A stretch of DNA of 64,000 nucleotides from Sanguibacter keddieii DSM 10542. Lineage in GTDB: Bacteria; Actinomycetota; Actinomycetes; Actinomycetales; Cellulomonadaceae. Where the stretch lies: positions 992,001 through 1,056,000 of the forward strand of contig NC_013521.1 in NCBI RefSeq assembly GCF_000024925.1, given 5' to 3'. Positions 23,257-34,450 of the stretch are shown in pieces; within the stretch, counting starts at the first letter, position 1; the number at the start of each line of letters is the position of its first letter. A program made the translations under genes and the position numbers. The notes below the pieces were generated by a model that saw only the letters and a program-made list of their open reading frames with translations, searched no databases and was not told the origin of the DNA.

Positions 23257-24000
23257 ATGGCCACCTCACGCACCACCACCGGCCCGGTCAACATCGAGAT
23301 CGCCGACGTCACCAAGTCCTTCACGCTCCGCCACCAGCGGTCCATGAAGGAGCTGCTCGTCGCCTCCGTCAAGGGCAAGGACCTGTCCAACAGCTTCAAC
23401 GCCCTCGACGGCGTGAGCTTCGACGTCCACGAGGGCGAGACCGTCGCGCTCCTCGGCTTCAACGGCTCGGGCAAGTCCACCTTGCTCAAGCTCATCGCCG
23501 GCGTCATGCACACCGACGGCGGGACCATCCGCACCCGCGGACGCGTCGCCGGGCTCATCGAGGTCGGGGCCGGGTTCCACCCGGACCTCACCGGCCGCGA
23601 GAACGTCTACATGAACGGCGCCATCCTCGGGATGAGCGAGCAGGCGATCGAGAAGAGGTTCGACGACATCGTCGCCTTCTCCGAGATCGAGAAGTTCATC
23701 GACACCGAGGTGAAGTTCTACTCCTCGGGCATGTTCCTGCGCCTCGCCTTCTCGGTCGCCGTGCACTCGGACCCCGAGGTGTTCCTCATCGACGAGATCC
23801 TCGCCGTCGGTGACGAGCCGTTCCAGAAGAAGTGCCTCGCGCGCATCCGTGAGCTCTCCGCCGAGGGCCGCACCCTCGTCATCGTCTCCCACGACCTCGA
23901 CATGGTCGCCGACCTGTGCGACCGCGGCATCCTGCTCGAGAAGGGCAAGATCGTCGCCGACGGCGAGAGCCACGAGGTCGTCAAGCAGATGCGAGGCTGA
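23257..24000 (+). CDS. ABC polysaccharide exporter, ATPase subunit (Wzt type), exporter 2
   Basis: A 247-residue ATPase. GFNGSGKST (67-75) is Walker A, and GLIEVGAGFHPDLTGRENVYMNG is the long conserved stretch typical of O-antigen/teichoic-acid exporters. YSSGMFLRL is the signature, VFLIDEILAVGDEPFQKKC covers Walker B and the D-loop, and VSHDLDMV holds the switch histidine. It ends directly after the ATPase fold, so there is no glycan-binding C-terminal domain and export should not depend on a terminal cap. It powers the permease at 22390. Confidence 0.93.
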   Translation: MATSRTTTGPVNIEIADVTKSFTLRHQRSMKELLVASVKGKDLSNSFNALDGVSFDVHEGETVALLGFNGSGKSTLLKLIAGVMHTDGGTIRTRGRVAGLIEVGAGFHPDLTGRENVYMNGAILGMSEQAIEKRFDDIVAFSEIEKFIDTEVKFYSSGMFLRLAFSVAVHSDPEVFLIDEILAVGDEPFQKKCLARIRELSAEGRTLVIVSHDLDMVADLCDRGILLEKGKIVADGESHEVVKQMRG

Positions 24001-24002
24001 CG

Positions 24003-26126
24003 GTGTCCTGGGCGTCCACCTGGGAAGAGGTGCTGCGCGGCATCCTCGTCCTGGCGGTCCCGGGCGCCCTCGTCGGGTACGCCGTCGGCCTGCGCCGCTG
24101 GTGGCTCGTCGCCACCGCACCGGCGCTCAGCGTCGGCACCCTCGCCACCTGGGGCGTGCTGCTGTCCTTCGCGGGGATCCCCTGGACCGTGCTGAGCGTC
24201 GGCGCGGCCACGCTCCTCACCGCCGGGGTCCTGCTCGGGGCGCAGACCGCCCTGCGCCGCGTGTGGCGCCCTGACCGCGCCGCCCTCGGCTGGTGGCCCG
24301 CGACGGTCGCCGGCGTCGCCGTCGCCGGGTTCCTCGGCGTGGTCGCCATGCGCGACGGCATGGCGCACCCCGACGCACCCCCGCAGACCTGGGACGCGAT
24401 CTTCCACCTCAACGCCGTCCAGCGGGTCCTCGACACCCAGGACGCCTCGTCGCTCCACCTCGGCCAGCTCACCGCGCCGCTGCGCGACCCCGCCATCTAC
24501 CCGGCCGCGTGGCACGGGCTCGTGTCCTTCGTGGTCGTCGACAACGTGGTGGTCGCCACCAACGTCGTCGCGATCCTCGTCGCCGCGGTCGTGTTCCCGC
24601 TCGGCTGCGCCCTCCTCGCCGCCGCGCTGCTGCCGGGCTCGCGCCTGCTCCCCGGGCTGACGGCCGTGGCCGGCGTCGCCTTCGTGGCCTTCCCCGGCCG
24701 CATGGTGTCCTACGGGACCCTGTGGCCCAACGCCCTCGGCTACGCGCTGCTGCCGGTCGCCCTCGCCCTCACCGTCCGGCTGCTCGACCAGGCGCCGGTC
24801 GCCGACCGACGGCGCGGACCCCACGTCGGGGCACGCCACGTGGCCGCGCCCGCCACCACACGCCGCGGCGCGCGAGAGCAGACCGCCGCAGGCCACCTGC
24901 CGCTCGACAACCTCGCGCCCGCCACGACCGAGACCAGCCGCACGCCGCTCGTCCTCGCCCTGCTCCTCACCCTCGTCGCGGTCACCGCTGCGCACCCCAA
25001 CGCCCTCATCGGCTACGGCGCGGTCTCGGCCGCCCTCGTGCTCGTCGGGGTGGTCCGGGTCGCGGCCGTCGCCGTGGTCGAGCGCCGCTACGTCGAGCTC
25101 CTCGCCCTGGTCCTCACGACCGGGGCCGTCGTGGTCCTCGCGACGCTCATCTTCCGGTCACCGCAGATGCAGTCCGTCATCGCCTACGAGCGCGGGACCT
25201 ACGCGACGCCTCTCGAGGCCGTGTGGCAGGCGCTGAGCGACACCCAGCTCACCGTGATCGGTGCCGGCAACGGCGACCCCTCGTGGGTGCTCGCCGGGCT
25301 CACCGTCCTCGGGTTCCTCGTGGCGCTCGTGAGGTCCCGGCTGCGCTGGCTCGCGCTCGCCTACGCCGTGGTCCTCACGCTGTTCGTCGCCGCCAACGAC
25401 CCGACCCTGCCCATCGGTGCACTCGCCGGGCCCTGGTACAGCGACGCGGTCCGCCTGGGCGGGCTCGTGGTCGTCGTCGCCGTGCCGCTCGTCGGGCTCG
25501 GCCTGCTCCTCGTCGCCCAGGTGCTCGGGCTCGGGCTGCGTGCCCTGCTCGCCCTGGTGCCTGCCCCGAGGTCTCCGCGGCGCGCAGGTGCGCTGCGCGG
25601 TGCCGTGGTGTCGGTCATCGGTGTCGCCGTCGTGGTCGCCTTCCTGGCGACGACGGGCCTGGCGCGCCAGGATCTCCGCGAGCACCGCATCCTCGCCGAG
25701 TACGGACGCTCCGACGACCCGGCGTGGCCCGGCATCGTCACCACCGGCGAGATCGAGCTCATGGAGCGGCTCGCCGACGAGCTCCCCGAGGACTCCGTCG
25801 TGCTCGGCAACCCCTTCACCGGGGCGCCCTTGCTCTACGCGATCAGCGGCACCGAGGTCGTGTTCCCGCACCTGCGCGGCGCCTGGACCCCGGAGTCCCG
25901 GTACCTCGGGCTGCACCTCGCCGACATCGCCACGGACCCCGAGGTGTGCCGGCTCATCGACGAGCTCGGCGTCACCCACCTGTACGTCGACCCGCAGCTC
26001 TACTGGCCCGAGCACAGCTCGCGGGAGCTCTACGCCGGCATGGGCGAGGAGCCGCCTGCGGTCGAGGGCTTCACCCTCGTCGACCAGGCAGAACGCGCCC
26101 GCATCTACGCCGTCGACGCCTGCTGA
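24003..26126 (+). CDS. DUF6541 multi-pass membrane protein, copy 2
   Basis: A 707-residue membrane protein of the same family as 2220-4265. The conserved block is PPQTWDAIFHLNAVQ (W130, D131, H135), followed 40 residues later by YPAAWHGL (W170, H171). The C-terminal outer domain repeats EDSVVLGNPFTGAPLLYAISG. A hydrophilic loop rich in Arg, Thr and Ala (about residues 260-310) is absent from copy 1. The chosen GTG is two bases after the stop of the exporter ATPase; the reading frame stays open upstream inside that gene but in a non-conserved frame. Its position at the end of the galactan operon suggests it modifies or extends the galactan. Function unknown. Confidence 0.8.
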   Translation: MSWASTWEEVLRGILVLAVPGALVGYAVGLRRWWLVATAPALSVGTLATWGVLLSFAGIPWTVLSVGAATLLTAGVLLGAQTALRRVWRPDRAALGWWPATVAGVAVAGFLGVVAMRDGMAHPDAPPQTWDAIFHLNAVQRVLDTQDASSLHLGQLTAPLRDPAIYPAAWHGLVSFVVVDNVVVATNVVAILVAAVVFPLGCALLAAALLPGSRLLPGLTAVAGVAFVAFPGRMVSYGTLWPNALGYALLPVALALTVRLLDQAPVADRRRGPHVGARHVAAPATTRRGAREQTAAGHLPLDNLAPATTETSRTPLVLALLLTLVAVTAAHPNALIGYGAVSAALVLVGVVRVAAVAVVERRYVELLALVLTTGAVVVLATLIFRSPQMQSVIAYERGTYATPLEAVWQALSDTQLTVIGAGNGDPSWVLAGLTVLGFLVALVRSRLRWLALAYAVVLTLFVAANDPTLPIGALAGPWYSDAVRLGGLVVVVAVPLVGLGLLLVAQVLGLGLRALLALVPAPRSPRRAGALRGAVVSVIGVAVVVAFLATTGLARQDLREHRILAEYGRSDDPAWPGIVTTGEIELMERLADELPEDSVVLGNPFTGAPLLYAISGTEVVFPHLRGAWTPESRYLGLHLADIATDPEVCRLIDELGVTHLYVDPQLYWPEHSSRELYAGMGEEPPAVEGFTLVDQAERARIYAVDAC

Positions 26127-26246
26127 ACGGCTGCCTCTTCAGCCCCGAGGTCGATTGCGACCCGGTGCGCGGGTACGACATGATGGTCGTCTCCTGCGCT
26201 GATGCCGGCGCGGGACCGTGCGCCACCACCGACCGCTAGGGGATCC

Positions 26247-27404
26247 GTGTTCAAGCAGCGTCAGCGCCCAGCAGCCCGCAGCCGCGTGCTCTACCTCGTC
26301 GCGACCCCGGGTCACCCGAACTTCGGCGACGAGGTCATCGTCCGCCGCTGGCTCGAGACCCTCGCGACGGTCGAGCCCGGCGCCCAGGTGTGGGTGGACT
26401 GCCCGAACCCCGGCCCCGCGGCCGCGCTGCTCAAGGACGCCCACCCTGACCTGCACTTCACGGACACCGTGTTCCGGCTCTGCTGGGACGCACCGGGGGA
26501 GACCCCCAAGGAGGTCGAGGAGTTCGTCACCTCGGCCCTCGACCACCCGTGGGAGGCGCCGCGGTGGATCCCCGGCATCGACCTGCTGCGCACCGCCGAC
26601 GTGTTCCACGTGGTCGGCGGCGGGTACGTCAACACCATCTGGCCCCGGCACACCGGGATCGTCGCCGTCGCCCGCTGGATGAAGCGGGCGGCCGAGGCGC
26701 GCGTCGCCGCCACCGGCCTGGGCCTGCTGCCCGCCGACGACGGCGCCGACGGCCTGTGGCGCGAGGCAGCACCGTCATTCGACGTGCTGACGGTCCGCGA
26801 CACGGAGTCGCACGAGCTTTTCCAGGGCGCCCCGCAGGCTCGTCTGGCTCCCGACGACGTGTTCCTCGGCGGCCTCGCGCCGCTCTACGCCCGGAACGCG
26901 GCGTCCGCGCCGGAGTTCATGGTGTGCGTCCAGGACGACCTCAACGAGAGCGACGACTTCACGCCCGTGGTCGAGACCGTCGCCAGCACGCTGCGCGCCT
27001 GGGGTGCGGCCGGCAAGCCGATCGGCGTCGTCGAGTGCATCCCGCGCGTCGACCGCCGGATCTACGACCGGCTGGTGCCGGAGTTCGGCGACGACCTGCA
27101 GTTCTACTCCCTGTGGGAGATCCTCCGCGACGGGTTCCCCGCCGCCCCGCACCAGCGCTGGGTGTCGAGCCGGTTCCACCCGCACATCCTCGCCGCCGCG
27201 GCGGGGGCCTCCGGGGTGACCCTGTCCATCCGCGAGGACTACTACGACGTCAAGCACGCCGCCGTGCGCCGCATGGGCTCCGACTGGGGAGCCGTCGCGA
27301 CCGGCGCGACGGCCACCCAGGCCGGGGGACCCGGCACCCTGCCCGAGCGCTCGACCAAGCACTCGAAGACCCTGGTCCAGCTCGCCCGAGAGATCTACGG
27401 CTGA
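26247..27404 (+). CDS. Polysaccharide pyruvyl transferase family protein
   Basis: A 385-residue protein with the N-terminal VLYLVATPGHPNFGDEVIVRRW pattern of pyruvyl transferases, which place pyruvate from phosphoenolpyruvate on sugars of exopolysaccharides and secondary wall polymers. DVFHVVGGGYVNTIWP is the Gly-rich loop. A C-terminal SSRFHPHILAAAAG is the nucleotide-binding-like block with a conserved His. It has no signal peptide or membrane segment and should act in the cytoplasm before export. The GTG at 26247 follows an AGGGGAT ribosome site; the 120-base gap before it has no other gene. It ends only seven bases from the convergent rmlB stop. Confidence 0.85.
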   Translation: MFKQRQRPAARSRVLYLVATPGHPNFGDEVIVRRWLETLATVEPGAQVWVDCPNPGPAAALLKDAHPDLHFTDTVFRLCWDAPGETPKEVEEFVTSALDHPWEAPRWIPGIDLLRTADVFHVVGGGYVNTIWPRHTGIVAVARWMKRAAEARVAATGLGLLPADDGADGLWREAAPSFDVLTVRDTESHELFQGAPQARLAPDDVFLGGLAPLYARNAASAPEFMVCVQDDLNESDDFTPVVETVASTLRAWGAAGKPIGVVECIPRVDRRIYDRLVPEFGDDLQFYSLWEILRDGFPAAPHQRWVSSRFHPHILAAAAGASGVTLSIREDYYDVKHAAVRRMGSDWGAVATGATATQAGGPGTLPERSTKHSKTLVQLAREIYG

Positions 27405-27411
27405 GCAGAGG

Positions 27412-29940
<2,529 letters not shown>

Positions 29941-31914
29941 ATGCTCGAAGAGATCTGGGCAGTCTGCGCGAGCCTGCTGCTGGCCGTCGTCCCCGGCGCC
30001 GCCGTCCTGGTGGCCGCCCGACTGCGGGGCTGGGTGCTCGTCGCCTCCCCGCTCGTCACCTACGGGATCGTGACCATCGGCGGTGCCCTGTGCACCTGGA
30101 CCGGGATCTCCTGGTCGATCTGGGGGCTGCTGCTCAGCACCGTCCTCTGGGTCGCGGTGGCGCTCGCGCTCAGCGCGTTCGTCCCGCAGGTCCTCCAGCC
30201 CGTGGTCACCGACGACAGCGACTCGACCGAGGGCTCGCCCGTCACGGGCGAGCACGCCGAGGTCGCCTCGCCGCTCACGCACCGCCTCACGTGGAAGGTG
30301 CACGGCCTCGTCGCCGCCTGCGCCGCCTTCGGCGGGCTCTTCGGCGCCTACGTCCTGCGCCGCGGCATGGGCTCCCTCAACTCGGTGGTGCAGGACTGGG
30401 ACGGTGTGTTCCACGGCGCCGTGGTGCGTTGGATCGCCGACACCGGCGACCTCTCGCAGTCCTCGATCGCCCAGCTCAACAACCGCGAGACGGTCGACAC
30501 CTTCTTCTACCCGAGCTCGTGGCACGGCCTCGCCGCCCTCGGCTGGGACCTCGGCGTCGACTCCGTCCCGCGCCTGCTCAACGCGGGCTCGCTCATGATG
30601 CCGATCCTGCTGGCCTTCGGCATCGCGGGCCTCGTGCTCCGTGCGACACGCAACCCGGTGATGGCCGGCGCGAGCGCGATCCTCGTGACGATGCCCTCGG
30701 CCCTCGTCTTCGACACGCTGTGGCGCGGCCCGCTCATCCCCTTCGCGGTCGGCCTGGCGATGGTGCCCGCTCTCGTCCTGCTCTTCGACAAGGCGCTCAC
30801 CCACCGGTCCACCGGCCTCTTCCTCGCGACCGGCCTCGCCGCGGGCGGCGTCGTCGGCGTGCACCCGAGCGGTGTCTACACCGCCTTCATCTTCCTCGTG
30901 CCGTGGATCCTGCAGCGCTGGATCACCCGCCGACAGCTCATCGTCGGCGACCTGCTCTCGATCGTCGCGATCGGGTTCGTCGCCGCCCTCGTCGCCGCGC
31001 CCTCGCTCCTCACGGCGATCAGCGCCAGCACCGGCGCGCGCCAGGACTGGCCGGCCGTCGAGACCGCCGGGCAGGCCGTCGGCGAGGCGCTCCTGCTCAA
31101 CCACGCCCGCAGCGGCCCCCAGTGGGCGATCGTGCTCCTCGCGGTGGTCGGGGTGCTCACCTTCCGTCGGGTCCGTGGGCTGTGGTGGTTCTGGGTCGCC
31201 GGGATCATCTCGCTCGGGCTCTTCGTCCTCGCAGCCGCCTACGACACCCCGCTCGCCGAGGACCTCACGGCGCCCTGGTGGAACGACCGCTGGCGCTTCG
31301 CCGCGATGGTCGGCATGTTCGTGGCCGTCGCCGCCGGTGTGGGCGTCGCCGCGATCGTCGAGCGCGTGCCGCGCTGGGTCGCCGGCCTCACGCCGGTCGG
31401 GATCAAGACCGCGACCGCCGGTGTGGTCGTGGTGCTCGTCGGGTCGTTCTCCATGCTCAGCCACGCGGGCTACGCGGAGCAGAACTCCAGCCGCATGTAC
31501 TGGAACTTCCAGAGCGGCTCGGTCATCGGGCAGGACGACCTCGAGCTGTGGTCCAAGGCGGCCGACATCGTGCCCGAGGGGCAGATGGTCCTCAACGACC
31601 CGACCGACGGCTCGACCTGGATGCTCGCCATGGAGGGGCTGCGGCCGTTCTTCGGCGGCATCACGCTCGCCATCCCGAACCAGGCGGGCCTGACGGCCAC
31701 GCAGGAGGCGATCCTGTTCCACCTGTCCGACATCGCGACGGACCAGGAGGTCCGCGACATCGTCGACGAGTACGGGATCGAGTACGTGATCGTCGGTGAC
31801 GGCTGGATCCACGGCATGAGCCGTGCGGCCGGGTTCCTCGACCTCGAGGACAACCCGTCCTTCGAGCTCGTGGAGCAGGTCGGCGAGGCGCAGCTCTTCC
31901 GGATCGTCGGGTGA
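29941..31914 (+). CDS. DUF6541 multi-pass membrane protein, copy 3
   Basis: A 657-residue member of the same family. The conserved block reads VVQDWDGVFHGAVV (W153, D154, H158), with YPSSWHGL 41 residues on (W194, H195). The C-terminal outer domain is more diverged (PEGQMVLNDPTDGSTWMLAMEG). A Ser/Glu/Thr-rich loop at residues 88-112 separates the N-terminal helices from the rest. The start is ATG at 29941; an adjacent GTG at 29938 is also possible. It overlaps the flippase gene by four bases (GTGA) and shares a cluster with a polyprenyl-phosphate-sugar-synthase-like GT2, which could make the lipid-linked donor if this protein is a GT-C transferase. Function is inferred only. Confidence 0.78.
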   Translation: MLEEIWAVCASLLLAVVPGAAVLVAARLRGWVLVASPLVTYGIVTIGGALCTWTGISWSIWGLLLSTVLWVAVALALSAFVPQVLQPVVTDDSDSTEGSPVTGEHAEVASPLTHRLTWKVHGLVAACAAFGGLFGAYVLRRGMGSLNSVVQDWDGVFHGAVVRWIADTGDLSQSSIAQLNNRETVDTFFYPSSWHGLAALGWDLGVDSVPRLLNAGSLMMPILLAFGIAGLVLRATRNPVMAGASAILVTMPSALVFDTLWRGPLIPFAVGLAMVPALVLLFDKALTHRSTGLFLATGLAAGGVVGVHPSGVYTAFIFLVPWILQRWITRRQLIVGDLLSIVAIGFVAALVAAPSLLTAISASTGARQDWPAVETAGQAVGEALLLNHARSGPQWAIVLLAVVGVLTFRRVRGLWWFWVAGIISLGLFVLAAAYDTPLAEDLTAPWWNDRWRFAAMVGMFVAVAAGVGVAAIVERVPRWVAGLTPVGIKTATAGVVVVLVGSFSMLSHAGYAEQNSSRMYWNFQSGSVIGQDDLELWSKAADIVPEGQMVLNDPTDGSTWMLAMEGLRPFFGGITLAIPNQAGLTATQEAILFHLSDIATDQEVRDIVDEYGIEYVIVGDGWIHGMSRAAGFLDLEDNPSFELVEQVGEAQLFRIVG

Positions 31915-33188
31915 GCGAGCTCCCCGCCGCGCAGCCGACCCAGGCAGGCGCCCTCGACGGCCGCGGCGCCCGCGGCGTCGCGGTCGCCGGGATCGTGGTC
32001 GCCGCGACGGGGTTCGTCATCCAGGCCCTCGTCTCGCGGACGGCCTCCGCCGAGGACACCGCGCTGTTCCTCGTCTTCTGGTCGCTGCTGTTCGCCGTGG
32101 TGGGCATCACGGGAGGCATCCAGAACGAGAGCACCCGCGCGGTGCGTGCCGGGCTCCGCGGCGACGTCCCGACGGAGACGGCCACCGCGCCCGGCGCGCG
32201 GGTCGTGCCCGTCGGCCTCGCGGTCGGTGCGCTCATCGCCGTGGTCGTGCTCGCCACGTCCCCGCTGTGGGCGTCGAGCGTGCTGCAGGAGCACACCGTC
32301 GTCGGCGTCGTGCTCGTCGCGCTGGCGGCCCTCGCGTTCTCCGGGCACGCCTCGGCGACCGGCGCGCTCGCCGGGGCCGGCGCGTGGAAGGTCTACGCGC
32401 GCGTCGTCGGGCTCGAGTCCGTGGTGCGCCTCGTCCTGGTGGTCGGCGTGGTTGTGGTCAGCGCCACGCTCTTCAACCTCATGGTCGCGACCGCCGTCGC
32501 GACCGGTGCGTGGCTGCTCGCGCTCGCCACGAGCGCCCAGACGCGCAGCACCCTCGCCATGCGCGCCGACCGCCCGGCCCGGCAGTACGTCACGGGCCTC
32601 GGGCACGCGATCGTCGCGTCGTCGTCCACGGCGGTGCTCGTGGTCGGCTTCCCGGTCCTCATCCAGCTCACCACCCCGGACGACGTCGTCACCGCGGCCG
32701 CCCCGCTGCTGCTCGCCATCTCGCTGACCCGCGCGCCCCTCCTCCTGCCGCTCAACGCCTTCCAGGGCGTCGCGATCGCGCACTTCGTGGAGCACCCCGA
32801 GCGACGCGCCCGGACGCTCACGGTGATCGTCGGGATCGTGGCCGTCGTCGGCGCTGTCGGCGCCGGGCTGGCGGCCCTCGTCGGGCCGTGGCTCATGGAC
32901 GTCGTGCTCAACCAGCAGATCGGGTCGGCGGTGCTCGCCGCCCTCACCGGCGCCGGCGCCCTCCTCGCGCTGCTCACCCTCACGGGGACGGCGGTGCTGG
33001 CCCTCGGCCGCCACCGCGCGTACTCGGCCGGCTGGGCCGTCGCGAGCATCCTCGCGGTCGTCCTGCTGCTGCTCCCCGGCTCGCTCGAGCAGCGCGTCCT
33101 CGTCAGCCTGTGGGTGAGCCCGCTGGTCGGCGCGGCGATCCACGCGGTGGCGCTCGTCCGGTCCCGAGCACCCCGATCGGTAGGATGA
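31911..33188 (+). CDS. MOP-superfamily polysaccharide flippase-like membrane protein
   Basis: A 425-residue polytopic protein with about twelve hydrophobic segments, starting VAVAGIVVAATGFVIQALVSRTASAEDTALFLVFWSLLFAV. This N-terminal layout (a long helix, a short acidic turn, then a second helix) resembles Wzx/MurJ-like lipid-linked oligosaccharide flippases, but no residue motif proves it. It has no soluble domain. The start is GTG inside the previous stop codon. Its last codons and stop contain TAGGAT, the likely -10 box for the next gene. It may flip the lipid-linked unit made by neighbouring transferases. Confidence 0.65.
   Translation: MSELPAAQPTQAGALDGRGARGVAVAGIVVAATGFVIQALVSRTASAEDTALFLVFWSLLFAVVGITGGIQNESTRAVRAGLRGDVPTETATAPGARVVPVGLAVGALIAVVVLATSPLWASSVLQEHTVVGVVLVALAALAFSGHASATGALAGAGAWKVYARVVGLESVVRLVLVVGVVVVSATLFNLMVATAVATGAWLLALATSAQTRSTLAMRADRPARQYVTGLGHAIVASSSTAVLVVGFPVLIQLTTPDDVVTAAAPLLLAISLTRAPLLLPLNAFQGVAIAHFVEHPERRARTLTVIVGIVAVVGAVGAGLAALVGPWLMDVVLNQQIGSAVLAALTGAGALLALLTLTGTAVLALGRHRAYSAGWAVASILAVVLLLLPGSLEQRVLVSLWVSPLVGAAIHAVALVRSRAPRSVG
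33181..33186 (+). promoter_or_regulatory. Putative -10 box TAGGAT, leaderless start of GT2 gene
   Basis: TAGGAT overlaps the end and stop codon of the flippase gene and lies seven bases before ATG 33194, which would place the transcript start at or next to the start codon. Confidence 0.5.
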
Positions 33189-33193
33189 CACCC

Positions 33194-33931
33194 ATGGTCG
33201 ACTTCCTCACCGAGCGCGTGCTCGTCATCATTCCCGCGTGGAACGAGGAGGAGACGCTCGGCGCCGTGCTCGACGAGGTCGCCGCCGAGCTGCCCTACGT
33301 CGACGTGCTCGTCGTCGACGACGGCTCGACGGACCGCACCTACGAGGTGGCCCGTGCCAAGGGTGTCCGTGTCCTCCAGCTCCCCGTCAACCTCGGAGTC
33401 GGCGGCGCCATGCGTGCGGGCTACAAGTTCGCCGCCCGCAACCGCTACGGCTACACCGTGCAGCTCGACGCCGACGGCCAGCACCCTCCCGCCGGTGTCG
33501 TCACCATCTTCGACGCGCTCTCCGCGAGCGGTGCCGACGTGATGATCGGGGCGCGCTTCGCCGGCGAGGGCGACTACGAGGCCAAGGGGCCGCGACGCTG
33601 GGCCATGAAGCTGCTCTCCACGATCCTGTCGCGCGTCACCCGTGCGCGCCTCACCGACACCACGTCGGGCTTCAAGGCCTGCGGCCCGCGGGCCGTCGAC
33701 CTGTTCTCGCGGACCTACCCGGCGGAGTACCTGGGTGACACCGTCGAGGCCCTCGTCATCGCGGCACGCGCCGGGATGAAGGTCGGCCAGGTGGGCGTCA
33801 CCATGCGTCCGCGCGCGGGCGGTCGCCCGTCGCACAGCCCCGTCAAGGCCGCGGTGTTCCTCGTCCGGGCGATGCTCGCGCTGTGCATCGCCCTCACCCG
33901 ACCGGGTGTGCCCAAGGAGGAGAGAGTCTGA
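33194..33931 (+). CDS. GT2, polyprenyl-phosphate sugar synthase-like (DPM1 class)
   Basis: A 245-residue GT2 protein of the dolichyl-phosphate-mannose-synthase class. VLVIIPAWNEEETLGAVL is the N-terminal strand with the conserved Asn-Glu-Glu. LVVDDGSTDRTYEVA and VQLDADGQHPP hold the first and second metal-binding Asp motifs (DxD), and DTTSGFKACGPRA is the acceptor loop typical of the class. It lacks C-terminal membrane helices; the small DUF2304 membrane protein that overlaps its stop codon may anchor it. The expected product is a polyprenyl-phosphate-linked hexose used by outside-facing GT-C enzymes. The sugar is not known. Confidence 0.85.
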   Translation: MVDFLTERVLVIIPAWNEEETLGAVLDEVAAELPYVDVLVVDDGSTDRTYEVARAKGVRVLQLPVNLGVGGAMRAGYKFAARNRYGYTVQLDADGQHPPAGVVTIFDALSASGADVMIGARFAGEGDYEAKGPRRWAMKLLSTILSRVTRARLTDTTSGFKACGPRAVDLFSRTYPAEYLGDTVEALVIAARAGMKVGQVGVTMRPRAGGRPSHSPVKAAVFLVRAMLALCIALTRPGVPKEERV

Positions 33932-34335
33932 TGAGCGGTTACGGATTTGTCGTCGGCCTGTCGGTCGTCGTCCTCGCCTCGTTGATCGGCCTCATGCGCA
34001 GCCGCCGCATCCGCGAGAAGTACGCGGCCGTGTGGATCGCGCTCGGGCTCGGCATCATCGTCGTCTGCGTGTGGCCGAACCTCGCGGTGTCGCTCGCGCG
34101 GCTCGTGGGCGTCGAGACCCCCTCGAACCTCGTGTTCGCGGTGGCCCTCGTCATCCTCCTCGGCGTGTGCATCCAGCTGAGCGTGGCGCTGTCCGCCCAG
34201 GAGGAGCAGTCGCGCACCCTGGCCGAGGAGATCGCGCTCATCCGGTGCACCCTCGACGAGGCCGGGATCTCCGACAAGACGTCGCACCCGACCCCCGTGC
34301 CGGACGACGGCACCGAGGGCCCGCACACCGACTGA
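33931..34335 (+). CDS. DUF2304 small membrane protein
   Basis: A 134-residue protein with three hydrophobic helices (residues about 3-21, 33-52 and 64-84) and a soluble Glu/Asp-rich tail. The RRIREKYAAVWI segment between helices 1 and 2 is the DUF2304 hallmark. Genes of this family often follow a DPM1-like GT2, as here: the ATG shares one base with the preceding stop (TGATG) and is preceded by AAGGAGG. A role as membrane partner of the GT2 enzyme is inferred from that pairing. Confidence 0.85.
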   Translation: MSGYGFVVGLSVVVLASLIGLMRSRRIREKYAAVWIALGLGIIVVCVWPNLAVSLARLVGVETPSNLVFAVALVILLGVCIQLSVALSAQEEQSRTLAEEIALIRCTLDEAGISDKTSHPTPVPDDGTEGPHTD

Positions 34336-34450
34336 CCGGCCGGCGCGCCAGGCCGGGGCCCGGTCGGGCGCGGCCCGTCCCGCGCACCGAGGTGCGCCCG
34401 CCTGCAGCAACCGACCCGCCCGCAGCAACCGATCAGGAAGGTGCGTCGTC
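34336..34450 (+). other. Short intergenic region with a direct repeat
   Basis: A 115-base GC-rich gap. The 12-base word GCAGCAACCGA with its preceding C/T occurs twice (about 34403 and 34420) just before the AGGAAGG ribosome site of the next gene. No promoter was recognised. Confidence 0.4.
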
